DNA from: Vibrio tapetis subsp. tapetis
Lineage (GTDB): Bacteria; Pseudomonadota; Gammaproteobacteria; Enterobacterales; Vibrionaceae
Assembly (NCBI RefSeq): GCF_900233005.1
Contig: NZ_LT960611.1
Location: 1,116,001-1,180,000, forward strand
DNA: 64,000 nt
Direction: 5' to 3'
A model generated the notes under the pieces. It was not told where the DNA came from. It made no database searches and worked only from the letters and a program-made list of their open reading frames with translations. Below are positions 41,306-53,600 of the stretch, piece after piece (the stretch's first letter is position 1; every line of letters begins with the position of its first letter). The translations under genes were made by a program, and so were the position numbers.

Positions 41306-41374
41306 TTATCTTATCTCTTAATATGTTTACTGCTCATTGGACAACACTTGATTCCAAAGTTCGTCAGCAGAGCG

Positions 41375-44332
41375 TTATTCTTTTATTGGCGGTGGTGCTA
41401 ATACTTCACGATTACCATTATGGCCTGGTGCACTCACAATACCATGCGCTTCTAGCTGCTCTACAATTCTGGCCGCTCGGTTATACCCAATTTTAAATCG
41501 ACGCTGAACACCGGAAACCGAGCCACGACGAGACTGAACAACGTGTTCCACCACTTGATCGAATAATGGATCATGCTCTTCTTCCCCTTCCATCTTCTCG
41601 CCGGGAAGGAGTGTATCTGCTGACTGCTCACCTTTTACTATATCTTCTATATATTGCGGCTTGCCACGTGCTTTCCAATCATTCACCACACTGTGCACAT
41701 CGTCATCGGATGCAAATGCGCCGTGAACGCGAATGGTATGGCTTGAACCCGGAGGCAAATACAGCATATCACCCATGCCTAATAATGACTCTGCCCCGCC
41801 CTGATCCAAGATGGTTCTGGAATCCGTTTTAGTCGATACGGTAAAGGCGACACGAGTCGGTATGTTGGCCTTAATCAAGCCAGTAATGACATCTACCGAA
41901 GGTCGTTGAGTTGCCAATATGAGGTGAATACCCGCAGCTCGAGCTTTTTGAGCCAAGCGAGCGATCAGTTCTTCTACTTTTTTGCCCACCACCATCATCA
42001 TGTCGGCAAATTCATCGACCACGACAACGATATAGGGCAGTTTTTCTAACAATGGAGGCATTTCATCCATGCTGTCGCCAGGTTGCCACAGTGGATCATG
42101 GATCGGGTGCCCAGCATCAGCGGCCATTTTCAATTTTTCATTAAAGCCTTTAATGTTACGAACACCCAGCGCAGACATGAGCTTGTAACGACGTTCCATT
42201 TCACCAACACACCAACGCAAAGCGTTCGATGCGTCTTTCATGTCAGTCACCACTTCGCTCAATAGGTGTGGGATCCCTTCATAGATCGAAAGCTCCAACA
42301 TTTTTGGATCGATCATAATAAAGCGTACTTCATCAGGCGTAGCCTTATAAAGCATGCTTAGGATCATGACGTTCACACCCACAGATTTACCCGAACCGGT
42401 TGTACCCGCCACCAGCACATGGGGCATTTTGGATAGATCTGCAATAACAGCTTCACCAGCAATATCCTGACCAAGTACGATCGTGGTTGGCGATGTTGCT
42501 TCTTCAAACTGAGGGCTGTTGATTACGTCAGATAAAAACACCGTTTGGCGGCTCATGTTCGGCAGTTCTAGCCCAACGTATGGTTTACCCGGAATCACTT
42601 CAACAACACGTACGGCCATTGCAGATAATGAGCGAGCCAAGTCCATCGATAAACTGGAAATACGGCTAACCTTTACACCTGGAGCGAGATCAAGTTCAAA
42701 ACGAGTGATCACCGGGCCTGGGAAAATATCAACTACTCGAGCTTTAATTTTGTAATCTGCTAGCTTGGACTCAACCAGACGAGCTATATCTTCTAGAGCC
42801 TGACGATCAATATGATTTTCTCGTTTCTCTGGATGATAAAGCAATTCTAATGTCGGCATCGGGCTGGTGGGTACCGGCAGGTTGGGTTCCGCTTGTACTA
42901 AGAATGGATTCTGAGTGCCCGCCATGTTTTTTTGAGCTTCCGAGACCATATTCTGGAAGGCCAGCGCGTCAGGATCATCCGACACCACGTCTTCCGCAAC
43001 GGCCTCTTCAACAGCGGTCTCCTCAACAGCAGCCTCGTCAACAAACACTTCTTCTGCGACCAAATCGTCATTGGTGACTTCAACGTTAGGTTCTTGAATC
43101 GGCACTTCAGTTGGCGCTATTGGGGGCGATGTTGAAACATTGTCGGCTACTAACTCTGCACCCTGGGCATAATCATCCGCCTCTTCTGCAGCTTGGGTAA
43201 GCTCTTCTATTGTCGCGCCCAGTTGCCTAGTGCGATCGCTGTCAGGTTCATCTTCTTGATAACTATCAATCGGTGGTAACTCACTACTCTCAGTAGGCAA
43301 GTCATTAGTAGACGAGTACAAATCAACGTACGGTTGTTCCGAATCATGAGATTCAAGGGGTTGGTATTCAGAAGCAGTCTCGTCAAAATTGGACTGTTCG
43401 GTAACACTTTCAGCAATAGATGAGTGTTCTGTATGCCCGGTAAATAGCGGTTCTTCAACGGTATTAAAGTCGTCGATAGAATTAGAAGGCATATGAATGT
43501 TAAAACGACGCTCATCGTCTAATTGAACATCATCAACATCGGGTACTGAGGTAAATTCAGGAGCGATCAATTGAGAAGAGTTGTCATCAGGCAAATTCTG
43601 CTCAGGAATCTCTTCCTCTCGTTCGTTAAAACTTGGCGAGTCTGAAGACAGGTGAGAAAGCTCTGGTTCAAGTACCTCTTTCTCAGTACCTCGGAAACGG
43701 TTCAATATCCAGCTAACCATACCTATGGCTGAATTGCCTAACCATTCAACGATAGACAGCCATGAAATACCCGTGAGTAATGTAAAGCCCGCGCCCCACA
43801 AAAATAAAAATACGAGAGTTGTGCCTAATGTATTAAACGTCGGGATCGCTAAACTTGTCAGTACATCACCAATCGCGCCACCAGAAGAGAAATACCAGAT
43901 GTCGTCAAAGTTGATATCAGCGAGGCCACAACTTGTGAGAAGAACAACAACAAAGCCCAGTAAGCGTGTGCCCCATAGCATAAAGTCGACGTCTTCTTGC
44001 TCACCGCGTTTACGGAATAAAACCCAAGTCATAACTGAGATAGCCACAGGCAGAGGATAAGCGATAGAACCAAAAACAAACAAAAGGCTATCTGCAACCC
44101 AAGCGCCAAAATAACCGCCAAGATTTTTAACTTCGCCACCCCACGATGTTTGAGACCAAGAGGGATCGGCGGGGTTAAATGATAATAATGCTATCGAAAC
44201 CAGAATGGCAATCAAACACCCAACGATAAAACAGCAATCTCGCAGACGTTGTACGCCATCTAAACGGGAATTGTTGGCTGATTCTTGGGACTTGATGAAG
44301 GTTTCAACCTTTTCTTTGTTCTCTTTGAACAT
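41375..44332 (-). CDS. ftsK: DNA translocase FtsK
   Basis: FtsK anchors at the division septum and pumps chromosome ends towards dif, activating XerCD. The 985-residue protein has about four N-terminal membrane segments (first 200 residues), a Glu/Ser/Asp-rich linker (about 215-510, with repeats such as [16 protein letters not shown]), and the motor domain with Walker [13 protein letters not shown] near residue 645, [11 protein letters not shown] and [12 protein letters not shown]. The C-terminal winged-helix gamma domain ([19 protein letters not shown]) reads KOPS. It is shorter than E. coli FtsK (1329) because the linker is shorter. Confidence 0.97.
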   Translation of the reverse strand: MFKENKEKVETFIKSQESANNSRLDGVQRLRDCCFIVGCLIAILVSIALLSFNPADPSWSQTSWGGEVKNLGGYFGAWVADSLLFVFGSIAYPLPVAISVMTWVLFRKRGEQEDVDFMLWGTRLLGFVVVLLTSCGLADINFDDIWYFSSGGAIGDVLTSLAIPTFNTLGTTLVFLFLWGAGFTLLTGISWLSIVEWLGNSAIGMVSWILNRFRGTEKEVLEPELSHLSSDSPSFNEREEEIPEQNLPDDNSSQLIAPEFTSVPDVDDVQLDDERRFNIHMPSNSIDDFNTVEEPLFTGHTEHSSIAESVTEQSNFDETASEYQPLESHDSEQPYVDLYSSTNDLPTESSELPPIDSYQEDEPDSDRTRQLGATIEELTQAAEEADDYAQGAELVADNVSTSPPIAPTEVPIQEPNVEVTNDDLVAEEVFVDEAAVEETAVEEAVAEDVVSDDPDALAFQNMVSEAQKNMAGTQNPFLVQAEPNLPVPTSPMPTLELLYHPEKRENHIDRQALEDIARLVESKLADYKIKARVVDIFPGPVITRFELDLAPGVKVSRISSLSMDLARSLSAMAVRVVEVIPGKPYVGLELPNMSRQTVFLSDVINSPQFEEATSPTTIVLGQDIAGEAVIADLSKMPHVLVAGTTGSGKSVGVNVMILSMLYKATPDEVRFIMIDPKMLELSIYEGIPHLLSEVVTDMKDASNALRWCVGEMERRYKLMSALGVRNIKGFNEKLKMAADAGHPIHDPLWQPGDSMDEMPPLLEKLPYIVVVVDEFADMMMVVGKKVEELIARLAQKARAAGIHLILATQRPSVDVITGLIKANIPTRVAFTVSTKTDSRTILDQGGAESLLGMGDMLYLPPGSSHTIRVHGAFASDDDVHSVVNDWKARGKPQYIEDIVKGEQSADTLLPGEKMEGEEEHDPLFDQVVEHVVQSRRGSVSGVQRRFKIGYNRAARIVEQLEAHGIVSAPGHNGNREVLAPPPIKE

Positions 44333-44369
44333 ACTTAAACTTATGACCTAAATGGGATGGCTCTAATCA

Positions 44370-44403
44370 AATACACCGAGAGGCACAGGCCGCTCGGTGT
44401 ATT
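44370..44403 (-). terminator. Probable lrp terminator
   Basis: Perfect 11-bp arms AATACACCGAG / CTCGGTGTATT with a 12-base loop, but only a short T-run on the minus strand. Confidence 0.5.
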
Positions 44404-44487
44404 AATTTAACCATATCAGGAGGTAAAACCCAATAAATATAGCCAATGTAACGTCTTATCGAACGTGACTGGCTAAATTTATGTCAA

Positions 44488-44982
44488 TTATCGGGTTTTA
44501 ATCACTAAGTGATTGGTTTGTTTGACTTCTTCCATAACAACATAAGTACGCGTATCGTTTACACCCGGCAAACGCAGAAGCGTATCACCAAGTAGCTTAC
44601 GATAAGCACTCATGTCCGATACGCGAGTTTTCAACAAATAATCGAAATCTCCTGAAACGAGGTGACATTCTTGGATGTCATCAAGCTTCTGTACCGCATG
44701 GTTAAATTGTTCGAATACATCAGGAGCACCACGATTCAATGTAATTTCGACAAACACGAGAAGTGATGCGTCTAAATATTGAGGGTTTAAAAGTGCTGTG
44801 TACCCATTAATGTAGCCTTGTCTTTCCAAACGACGCACACGCTCTAAACATGGCGTTGGTGACAATCCCACTCTTTTTGACAATTCGACATTCGAAATAC
44901 GACCATCTTTTTGAAGTTCGTTAAGAATGTTTCTATCAATTCGATCCAGTTCCTTGGACGGTTTTTTATAATTATCCACCAT
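44488..44982 (-). CDS. lrp: Leucine-responsive regulatory protein
   Basis: Lrp is a global feast/famine regulator of amino acid metabolism. The 164-residue protein matches E. coli Lrp in length and layout: N-terminal helix-turn-helix (LDRIDRNILNELQKDGRISN, then VELSKRVGLSPTPCLERVRR) and a C-terminal RAM effector domain (ECHLVSGDFDYLLKTRVSD). Its position beside ftsK is conserved, which points to Lrp proper and not a local paralogue. It is divergent from ald, a known kind of Lrp target. Confidence 0.96.
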   Translation of the reverse strand: MVDNYKKPSKELDRIDRNILNELQKDGRISNVELSKRVGLSPTPCLERVRRLERQGYINGYTALLNPQYLDASLLVFVEITLNRGAPDVFEQFNHAVQKLDDIQECHLVSGDFDYLLKTRVSDMSAYRKLLGDTLLRLPGVNDTRTYVVMEEVKQTNHLVIKTR

Positions 44983-45135
44983 TTCTTCCTACCTTGTTAC
45001 TTCCTTGCAATAAAATATACTACATTTTCTTAATATTCAGTATCAAATTCTTCAAAAAGAACCCTATACTAGTTGTTAATTCGACAGAATTACCCTACAC
45101 ATAGATAATATAACTAAAAAACACGAGGATTCAGG

Positions 45136-46260
45136 ATGATTATTGGCGTACCTAAGGAAATCAAAAACCACGAATATCGCGTGGGTATGATCCCATCTAG
45201 TGTGCGAGAGCTTATCTCTCACGGTCACCAGGTCATAGTTGAAACACAAGCCGGTAGCGGCATTGGGTTTACTGACGAGGACTATATTGCCGTAGGCGCA
45301 TCCATTCTTCCTACTGCTGCGGATGTTTTCGCTACCGCAGATATGATTGTTAAGGTTAAAGAGCCTCAAACTATCGAGCGAGCTATGCTTCGCGAAGGGC
45401 AAATATTGTTCACCTATTTGCACCTTGCACCAGATTTTCCACAAACAGAAGAGCTGATTAAGAGCAAAGCTGTCTGCATAGCTTATGAGACTGTAACAGA
45501 TAATATGGGTCGTCTGCCACTATTAGCGCCAATGTCTGAGGTTGCTGGTCGCATGTCTATCCAAGCTGGTGCACAAACTTTAGAAAAATCTCACGGTGGA
45601 CGTGGCCTTCTATTGGGTGGCGTACCGGGCGTTGAGCCTGCAAAAGTCGTGGTTGTTGGCGGCGGCGTAGTGGGCTCAAACGCAGCGAGAATGGCCGTGG
45701 GCCTTCGTGCTGACGTAACCATACTTGATCGTAACATCGATACATTACGTGCATTGGATGAAGAATTCCAAGGCCGAGCGAAAGTTGTTTACTCGACTGT
45801 TGACGCGCTAGAGCGCCACGTTCTAGAAGCAGACCTAGTCATCGGTGCGGTATTGATTCCAGGAGCTGCGGCTCCTAAGTTGATCACCAAAGAACACATT
45901 AAGAACATGAAGCCTGGCGCGGCGGTTGTTGATGTTGCGATTGACCAAGGCGGTTGTTTCGAAACGTCTCACGCAACTACGCACGCTGATCCAACTTATG
46001 TTGTTGATGATGTTGTTCACTACTGTGTTGCTAACATGCCTGGCGCAGTTGCACGTACATCAACGTTCGCGCTAAATAACGCAACGCTACCGTACATCAT
46101 CAAGCTAGCAGATAAAGGTTACCAACAAGCCCTGCTTTCTGATGACGGCCTACTCGAAGGCCTGAACGTTATTCACGGTAAAGTAACGTGTAAAGAAGTT
46201 GCTGAAGCATTCGACTTAGAATACGTTGAAGCAAAAGCAGCGATAGCGATGTTTAACTAA
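45136..46260 (+). CDS. ald: Alanine dehydrogenase
   Basis: Ald catalyses the NAD-dependent deamination of L-alanine to pyruvate and ammonia. The 374-residue protein has [20 protein letters not shown] at the start (substrate-binding Arg), KVKEPQ, the catalytic His in [10 protein letters not shown], the Rossmann motif [20 protein letters not shown] and [19 protein letters not shown]. Length is typical (371-374). The 153-base gap to divergent lrp probably holds both promoters and Lrp sites. Confidence 0.96.
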   Translation: MIIGVPKEIKNHEYRVGMIPSSVRELISHGHQVIVETQAGSGIGFTDEDYIAVGASILPTAADVFATADMIVKVKEPQTIERAMLREGQILFTYLHLAPDFPQTEELIKSKAVCIAYETVTDNMGRLPLLAPMSEVAGRMSIQAGAQTLEKSHGGRGLLLGGVPGVEPAKVVVVGGGVVGSNAARMAVGLRADVTILDRNIDTLRALDEEFQGRAKVVYSTVDALERHVLEADLVIGAVLIPGAAAPKLITKEHIKNMKPGAAVVDVAIDQGGCFETSHATTHADPTYVVDDVVHYCVANMPGAVARTSTFALNNATLPYIIKLADKGYQQALLSDDGLLEGLNVIHGKVTCKEVAEAFDLEYVEAKAAIAMFN

Positions 46261-46310
46261 AATCTGGCCATTACGCCACTTTTAGTCGGGCTTACGCCCT
46301 GAGGAATTTA

Positions 46311-46335
46311 AAGCTCGCTTCGGCGAGCTTTTTTG
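46311..46335 (+). terminator. ald terminator
   Basis: AAGCTCGC / GCGAGCTT closed by a stable TTCG tetraloop and followed by TTTTTT. Confidence 0.93.
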
Positions 46336-46361
46336 TTAACCGAAACTCACCTTTAGTTGTC

Positions 46362-47555
46362 TCATTTTCTATTTGCTTGAATCAGGATATTGCGAGGAGT
46401 ATCACTACTATTGCAAAATTCTGAAAGCATCGTCTTATAACCATTTTGTTCCAGATACAGTGCTCTATCCAAAACAAGCCACATTTCAAGCGGTCGCTGA
46501 AAAACTTGCTGAATCAAGCTCATTCTCTCCATTTCAATAAACCTTTCCTTCCCGCTAACAAGCCAGTGTTCAAAGTTCATTCCGTCTATATCAATACTTC
46601 TCTTTTTCGCTGCCCACCTGCAAAAATGTTCAAACCCAAGAGCTAATTCGGATTTCTTGATGCTAGGTAACGGTGTATAGCGTTCGTGCTTTTTTTCGCA
46701 CCGAAGAAAATTATCTAACCCGAGCCTATAAGTCATTTCCAAGTAACGATGTCTTTTAACTCGCTCTCCCCCAGTGACCGTCGCTTGCAACGGGATACGT
46801 AATTCAGACTGAGTAAGGTTAAGTTCGCTATTTCGAGCCAAATCAGACAGCGCTTGATATTGGTCACCTTGAATTAAGTGATAGCAACAAGGGGCAATGG
46901 TGAGTGCTGGTAATCCGATATTGCAGCCATGCCGTATCAAATTGACGTGTAAATCTCCGCAAGCATGCAGGGCAACAGCGTGCTGTCGATTATTCATGAT
47001 GAGCGATGCGTCGTCAGCGAGCGCATCTCCCTGAACAAATGTCATCGGCAATGCTTGCTTATTCGCTTCCATCTGTCCCGAATCACACAAAGACTGTTGC
47101 CATTCGAAGCTCGTTACAGGCTGGGTTGTACTCAAGGCAAGTATTCGTCCTAGATAGCCCTTACCTGAACACCATTCCAACCACTCAGAACCTTGATGCT
47201 CGTCCAAGGACGCCTGACTCATAGCCACTATCTGATTAAGCTTTCTTCCAGGAACGCCTACCTCTGCACCGCGAGGTAGTGGTAAGGGCTGAGTATTAGT
47301 TGTAGGTAACTGAGACAAAGAGTCTAGCGTTAACACTTCGGGAATGTAACGACCAACTTCAGGGACAAGTGATGCATTATTTTGTTTATAAAACTCTATA
47401 TCATCGTTCGTTAATGACATTAACCAACGGTGTAATTCGGGGGCTTGACGTAGCTGAACTGATGCCGACGTTTCAGTACTGTGAAATGGTTCAAAACGCC
47501 AGTAACGCTGGTTCGCTGTTAAAATGGCATCAATTTGAGTAAAAATAGAAAACAT
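46362..47555 (-). CDS. SAM-dependent methyltransferase-like protein
   Basis: A 397-residue protein with a methyltransferase core: EWLEWCSGKGYLGRILAL (motif I like), later FVQGDALADD, ALHACGDLHVNLIRHG and LTIAPCCYHLIQG. The HACGDL and PCCYH pair is typical of Methyltransf_32 proteins. The N- and C-terminal thirds are helical and have no named motif. Substrate is unknown; RNA is possible by analogy. It stands alone, convergent with ald. Confidence 0.8.
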   Translation of the reverse strand: MFSIFTQIDAILTANQRYWRFEPFHSTETSASVQLRQAPELHRWLMSLTNDDIEFYKQNNASLVPEVGRYIPEVLTLDSLSQLPTTNTQPLPLPRGAEVGVPGRKLNQIVAMSQASLDEHQGSEWLEWCSGKGYLGRILALSTTQPVTSFEWQQSLCDSGQMEANKQALPMTFVQGDALADDASLIMNNRQHAVALHACGDLHVNLIRHGCNIGLPALTIAPCCYHLIQGDQYQALSDLARNSELNLTQSELRIPLQATVTGGERVKRHRYLEMTYRLGLDNFLRCEKKHERYTPLPSIKKSELALGFEHFCRWAAKKRSIDIDGMNFEHWLVSGKERFIEMERMSLIQQVFQRPLEMWLVLDRALYLEQNGYKTMLSEFCNSSDTPRNILIQANRK

Positions 47556-47611
47556 GAGATCCCCCTATCGCTGGCGCATTGTAGGGGGAATCTGATCGAG
47601 ACGGAAGAAAT

Positions 47612-48933
<1,322 letters not shown>

Positions 48934-49698
48934 ATGAATATCGGTTTAATTATTGCGCTAGTAGCCATTTTATTTGTGTTAGTCATTGGCTATAACATAA
49001 TGCTTCAATATCGCATGAAAGTTGAAACAACCAAAAGGCAGGAGTCGACTCGACATCTTGCGGTTATCGACGCGACTGAAGATCTGATCGGCAATGCTCA
49101 CCATATGCCTTATAGTAAAGAGCTGCTCGTCTGCTTGAACCAACGAATTATGGACGCACTGCAGGCGATGTTTGAGCTTGATCCTAAAAACAAGCAATTG
49201 AAATCTCGTATTGCCAACATGCAAACGCAAATAGATCAGGTAAAATCAAACTACGAAGGCGGAGATGCCAATAGTTTTAAAGTGCCAAGTAGCGATAAGC
49301 AAGCGATTATCATGCTTAAACTGGTTAAGAGACTGCGTGAAACCATTCGTAGCGAGCACAATAAAGGCCGCTTTGATACCCAAGGTTATGTTGCGGAAAA
49401 TGCTCGTCTAGAACAAATACAAGTCCGAATTAACATCGAAAACGTCATCAAACGCGCCAACGACTCTGTGTTACGAGGCCAAGTAGGAACCGCGAAGCAG
49501 CTACTGAAAAAAGGCATCGATGCACTTGCGTCAAAAAATGACAGTTATTCTTCGCAAGCTAAAGAAAAACTACAAGGCATGTTGGATGATTTAGAACAAA
49601 AACGCCAAAGCAAAGATGCTCAGGACATGATGCAGCGTGAAGAAAAAGAACGCAATAACGACATGGACGCGTTATTTGGTGAGAAGAAAAAATGGTAA
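48934..49698 (+). CDS. Membrane-anchored coiled-coil protein of unknown function
   Basis: A 254-residue protein with one N-terminal membrane segment (MNIGLIIALVAILFVLVIGY) and a long helical cytoplasmic domain rich in Gln, Lys and Glu (for example KLQGMLDDLEQKRQSKDAQ). I chose the ATG at 48934 because it puts the membrane segment at the N-terminus; the frame is open to 48886. No catalytic motif is seen. A structural or scaffold role is possible. The terminator after it separates it from miaE. Confidence 0.8.
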   Translation: MNIGLIIALVAILFVLVIGYNIMLQYRMKVETTKRQESTRHLAVIDATEDLIGNAHHMPYSKELLVCLNQRIMDALQAMFELDPKNKQLKSRIANMQTQIDQVKSNYEGGDANSFKVPSSDKQAIIMLKLVKRLRETIRSEHNKGRFDTQGYVAENARLEQIQVRINIENVIKRANDSVLRGQVGTAKQLLKKGIDALASKNDSYSSQAKEKLQGMLDDLEQKRQSKDAQDMMQREEKERNNDMDALFGEKKKW

Positions 49699-49720
49699 GT
49701 TAACCACTTCTATTGCTATG

Positions 49721-49747
49721 AAGGTCGCTGTAGGCGGCCTTTTTTAT
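49721..49747 (+). terminator. Terminator after the coiled-coil protein gene
   Basis: AAGGTCGC / GCGGCCTT with a short loop and one G-T pair, followed by TTTTT. Confidence 0.82.
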
Positions 49748-49782
49748 GTCTTTCAAACATCACTCTTTAAATTAAAACTATC

Positions 49783-50553
49783 ATGATATCACTCGATAAA
49801 TACCAAGAATTGCTCGCTCCCATCCATAATTTTTTACAATGCGAAACCCCAGATGAATGGATAGAGGAAGCTAAAAAGCCAGAACAGCTAAAAACCATCT
49901 TAATCGATCATTTGATTTGTGAACTTAAAGCCGGTCAATCCGCTATGTATCTCATTCGAAAATATGCGGTGGACAAAGCCAGTTCCCAGACCTTGTTAGA
50001 GTGGTTCAAGCCCTATGAAGAGTTTGCGTACAAAAAGGTAGGTAACTTAGAAAGCTTAAAAGGTAAAAGTAATATCTCTAAAGCTATTATGGCCAAATCC
50101 GACTCTCCTTACAGCCAAGATCTAATCGATAAAATGGTCATGCTGATCAAAGAAGAGCTGCACCACTTTTATCAAGTGTTAGAAATAATGGAAGGCCGTG
50201 GTATTGCTTATGAAACCATTTCTGCGAGTCGCTATGCGAAAGGAATGCTATCTAATATCATTACTCATGAACCGCATACGTTAGTCGATAAGCTGATTAT
50301 CGGTGCTTATATTGAAGCTCGTTCTTGTGAACGTTTTGCAAAGCTTGCTCCTCATTTAGATGAAGATATTGCAAGATTCTACATCTCGTTATTACGCTCG
50401 GAAGCGAGGCACTATCAAGACTACTTAGAGCTAGCGGAACAAATTGCAGGTCATGACATCAGTGAGCGAGTTGCTTTTTTTGGACATGTTGAGGCTGAGC
50501 TGATCCGTTCCCCAGATACGGACTTTAAGTTTCATAGCGGTAAGCCGACTTAA
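49783..50553 (+). CDS. miaE: tRNA-(ms2io6A37)-hydroxylase MiaE
   Basis: MiaE is a non-haem di-iron monooxygenase that hydroxylates ms2i6A37 of tRNA. The 256-residue ferritin-like protein has the iron ligands in IKEELHHFYQVLEIM, EARSCERFAKLAPHL and RSEARHYQDYLELA. Length is close to Salmonella MiaE (270). miaE occurs in Vibrio and Salmonella but not in E. coli K-12. Confidence 0.94.
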   Translation: MISLDKYQELLAPIHNFLQCETPDEWIEEAKKPEQLKTILIDHLICELKAGQSAMYLIRKYAVDKASSQTLLEWFKPYEEFAYKKVGNLESLKGKSNISKAIMAKSDSPYSQDLIDKMVMLIKEELHHFYQVLEIMEGRGIAYETISASRYAKGMLSNIITHEPHTLVDKLIIGAYIEARSCERFAKLAPHLDEDIARFYISLLRSEARHYQDYLELAEQIAGHDISERVAFFGHVEAELIRSPDTDFKFHSGKPT

Positions 50554-50583
50554 CTAATTGGATCGTTTTTGTCACGTAAACGA

Positions 50584-50618
50584 AAAAGGCTCCCATTTAA
50601 GTATAAATGGGAGCCTTA
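50584..50618 (+). terminator. Bidirectional terminator between miaE and the metalloprotease gene
   Basis: Perfect 13-bp arms AGGCTCCCATTTA / TAAATGGGAGCCT with a 4-base loop. Five A residues precede it, so it best serves the minus-strand gene, but it lies between convergent genes. Confidence 0.85.
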
Positions 50619-50632
50619 CTGTATTGATGTGA

Positions 50633-53600
50633 CTAGTGAGTCGTTAGATCTAAGTCTAGATCTCTCACTAAGTTATATACTGGCAGGTTCTCTAATGAAC
50701 TGAGTTGATAATTATATAATTTAGTCAATTTCAGTTTTTTATCGGCATCTTGATAATCAGCTAGTGCTATGGAATTTAACGGAATTGTAGTCAAGTCTAT
50801 ACTGTTTGCTTCCGCACTCTGCAGAGCTTCAAACTCGTTAGTGAATTCTATCATACCCCAAGCATATTGATTTTCTTCCGCTGCATAGTAGGTGCGTCCG
50901 TTTTTACGTTTGTAACTACGGACGCCTGACGCTGAAGGATAATCGCTGCGTATTGTAATCATACGAGAGAAAGTTTCGTCACGCTGATCGACCATATTGC
51001 CAGCACTGTGAGTCACCATGGCGACTAAAATCGCTTTTGTTAAAGGTACTTGCTGGAATCGAGGTATATTGAAATGATTGCGTATGGAATAACTTCCATA
51101 ATAAGGCATGATCTCAATCTTGTCTTCCCAGGTTATCCCGTTGAAATCACCTTTTGCTGCTTGATAGTTTCCTGCCGAATCTTTAAACATTTTACTATAA
51201 TCTTCAGTGCCCAAGATTAGAGTATCAAGCAAGTATTTTTTAACATCAATCACTCTACCACCTGAAGAAGTGATCGATACATCAGGTAAGTCAAGCAACG
51301 CTACCGTAGAGCGACTTGTCGTGTTTCTATGACCCACTCGGTCGACCAACGCAACTGCAGCTGCAAGTTTATCCGCCCAATGTCCGACGTAATCGATATA
51401 GTTTGAATAGTTGTTTACTGGTGCCGGACGAGGAGCACTACCACTATTCAAATATCTACCTATTTCACCTTTGACGGTTAAACCAACCGTGTTTAACGCT
51501 TCTACGACAGTCGCGTCAAAACATGACTGGGGCACATGGTTGATAGGGAAGAAATTGCGATAATTCCACTCATCAATAACCGTAGCCAGCTTCTGATAGC
51601 TATAATTATTACTACTATCTACTAGCTCACAGTGATGATCAGGGGTGATCAAAATATCTACCAATTTATCTCTTGCACTTTCAACTGCTTTTGGAGAGCC
51701 ACAGTATAATTCGTAGGTAATTTCAGTTTTGTTTGCTTCATTACTGCAATAAGGATCAATCTTCGAAACAAAGATACGGTAACCATCATCTTGGAAGGAG
51801 CTCGGCATAAACTCTTTCCAACGTTGGAAATCATGGATGCTGTTTCTCCAATCCATAAAATCATTGATGCGGCGGTTTGCGTACGATGAAATCGTGCTTT
51901 CAGAAAAATTCTCTTTCATACCTCGCATTGAGCGCTTGTAGTAAAGATCATCGTAAGTTTCTAACTTGAATGCCATGATTTCATCACGGTTACGACCTTC
52001 GTCGTGACGGTTACAATCTTCGTTGAGTGAAACATTCCCATCAGTACAGTACGAAAAGACGCGTAGGTTGGATTCGGTATCAACCGAGCTATCTTTTCGG
52101 TCTTTCTCAAATATACTCTCTAAAGCATTAACAACACCGTCATAAACAAGGTCTGATGGACGCGTATACCCATCGAGCACCTCTGCGCAAATCGTATCAT
52201 CATATTGCTTTACACTAGTAAATTCATGGCTAGGCAGATCACTGCTCGCTTTGAACTTATGCGTCGTTTCTACTTCACGTTTGTAGCCAAATCGTAACGC
52301 AGCCAAGTCGTATGGCCCGAATACTGGAAGTGCATTTAGTAAAGATGGGTTATAGTCCATAATAGAAGAATAACCTGGAACCGTTTTTAGGCCATGTTCA
52401 GCCAGTTCACTGTCTTTAAAGTAGTTGGTTGAATCGTTGCTGCCTTTGAAGTTGTGTCGTAGACCTAAGTTGTGCCCAAGTTCATGTACAAGTGTTTTTG
52501 CGTAAAAAACACCAACAATAAGTAAGCTCAGTTCTTCCTGTTTTTTTTCGGTAAGTTCAGACCAACTCTTAAGTTTTCCTCCAACAACCTCATCTTTCCA
52601 AAGCTCAGGGGCTTGCATGTCTAACTGCCGGCCACCAATCGTCGTCGGCAACGATTTAATCGTCGTACCACCACGCATAGCACTTACCGGATACATATTA
52701 TTTTCAGCCCACATACGTTTTTCCAACTCGGTAATTGCAGACATCTTCTCAATAGTTACGTCTTCATCCGTATACCGCATTTGTTCATTGAATGCTTCAA
52801 TGACATGCTGCAATGTCTCATTTGCAACTGGCAGATTGTTTAGTCTTTCGGCATTGACACCACTATCATCAATTTGACTTGCGTTTGGATCTAATTCGAT
52901 CGTTCCCCCTGACGTGGATGTATTTGTTGCTGGAATGTTGGTGGTAACCAAAGATTCAACCGGTGTTACACGGCCTTTATTGTAGTCAAGTGCAATTCTA
53001 TCCCACAGCCAGTCTGATATAGAACGGAGGACGCCTGAGTACTGGTTAACATGCGCATGGACAATCTCTCCCGTTATCGGGTTAACGGCTGAAGGGCCAT
53101 AGCCTGCTAAACCGTTATCAAGAGGCTCATCTATGAGGTTTATTACGTTATAACGTAGGTCCCCAGATTGCTTACCAGACGGTTCTTCCAGAATAATGGT
53201 AGGAACACCTACTTTTGCCAATTGAGGATTTAGTTTTTCTACGACGTCTTTTGTCACCTGTTTGAAGAAGCGCGTTTCTTCATTAAGATCAAAACTGTCT
53301 GATAAATGATATACGATTGAATCCAAATTTGGATTGAATCTATGTAAGTAATCAAAGTTCTGGTCAAATTGACCATCGACATAAGATGGGTCTGGTCGCC
53401 CCCTAGTATTGGAGAAAAAACCAAAGGTATCTTCATCGCCACGCATATAAACAATCGGCTCGTATGCTCCTTCTACCCTTGGTTGACCCGTTTTGGCCGG
53501 AGAAGGTGAACGGACTAAATCCAATGGCACTAACGAGTAAAATTGAGAAACGGTAAAAGTCAGTGTCGACATGTCGAAATTAGACTGAGACAACGCATTT

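Noticed and set aside
42850..43135. Arg/Pro-rich frames opposite the ftsK linker
   Set aside because: These are antisense shadows of the Glu/Ala/Ser-rich linker of FtsK.
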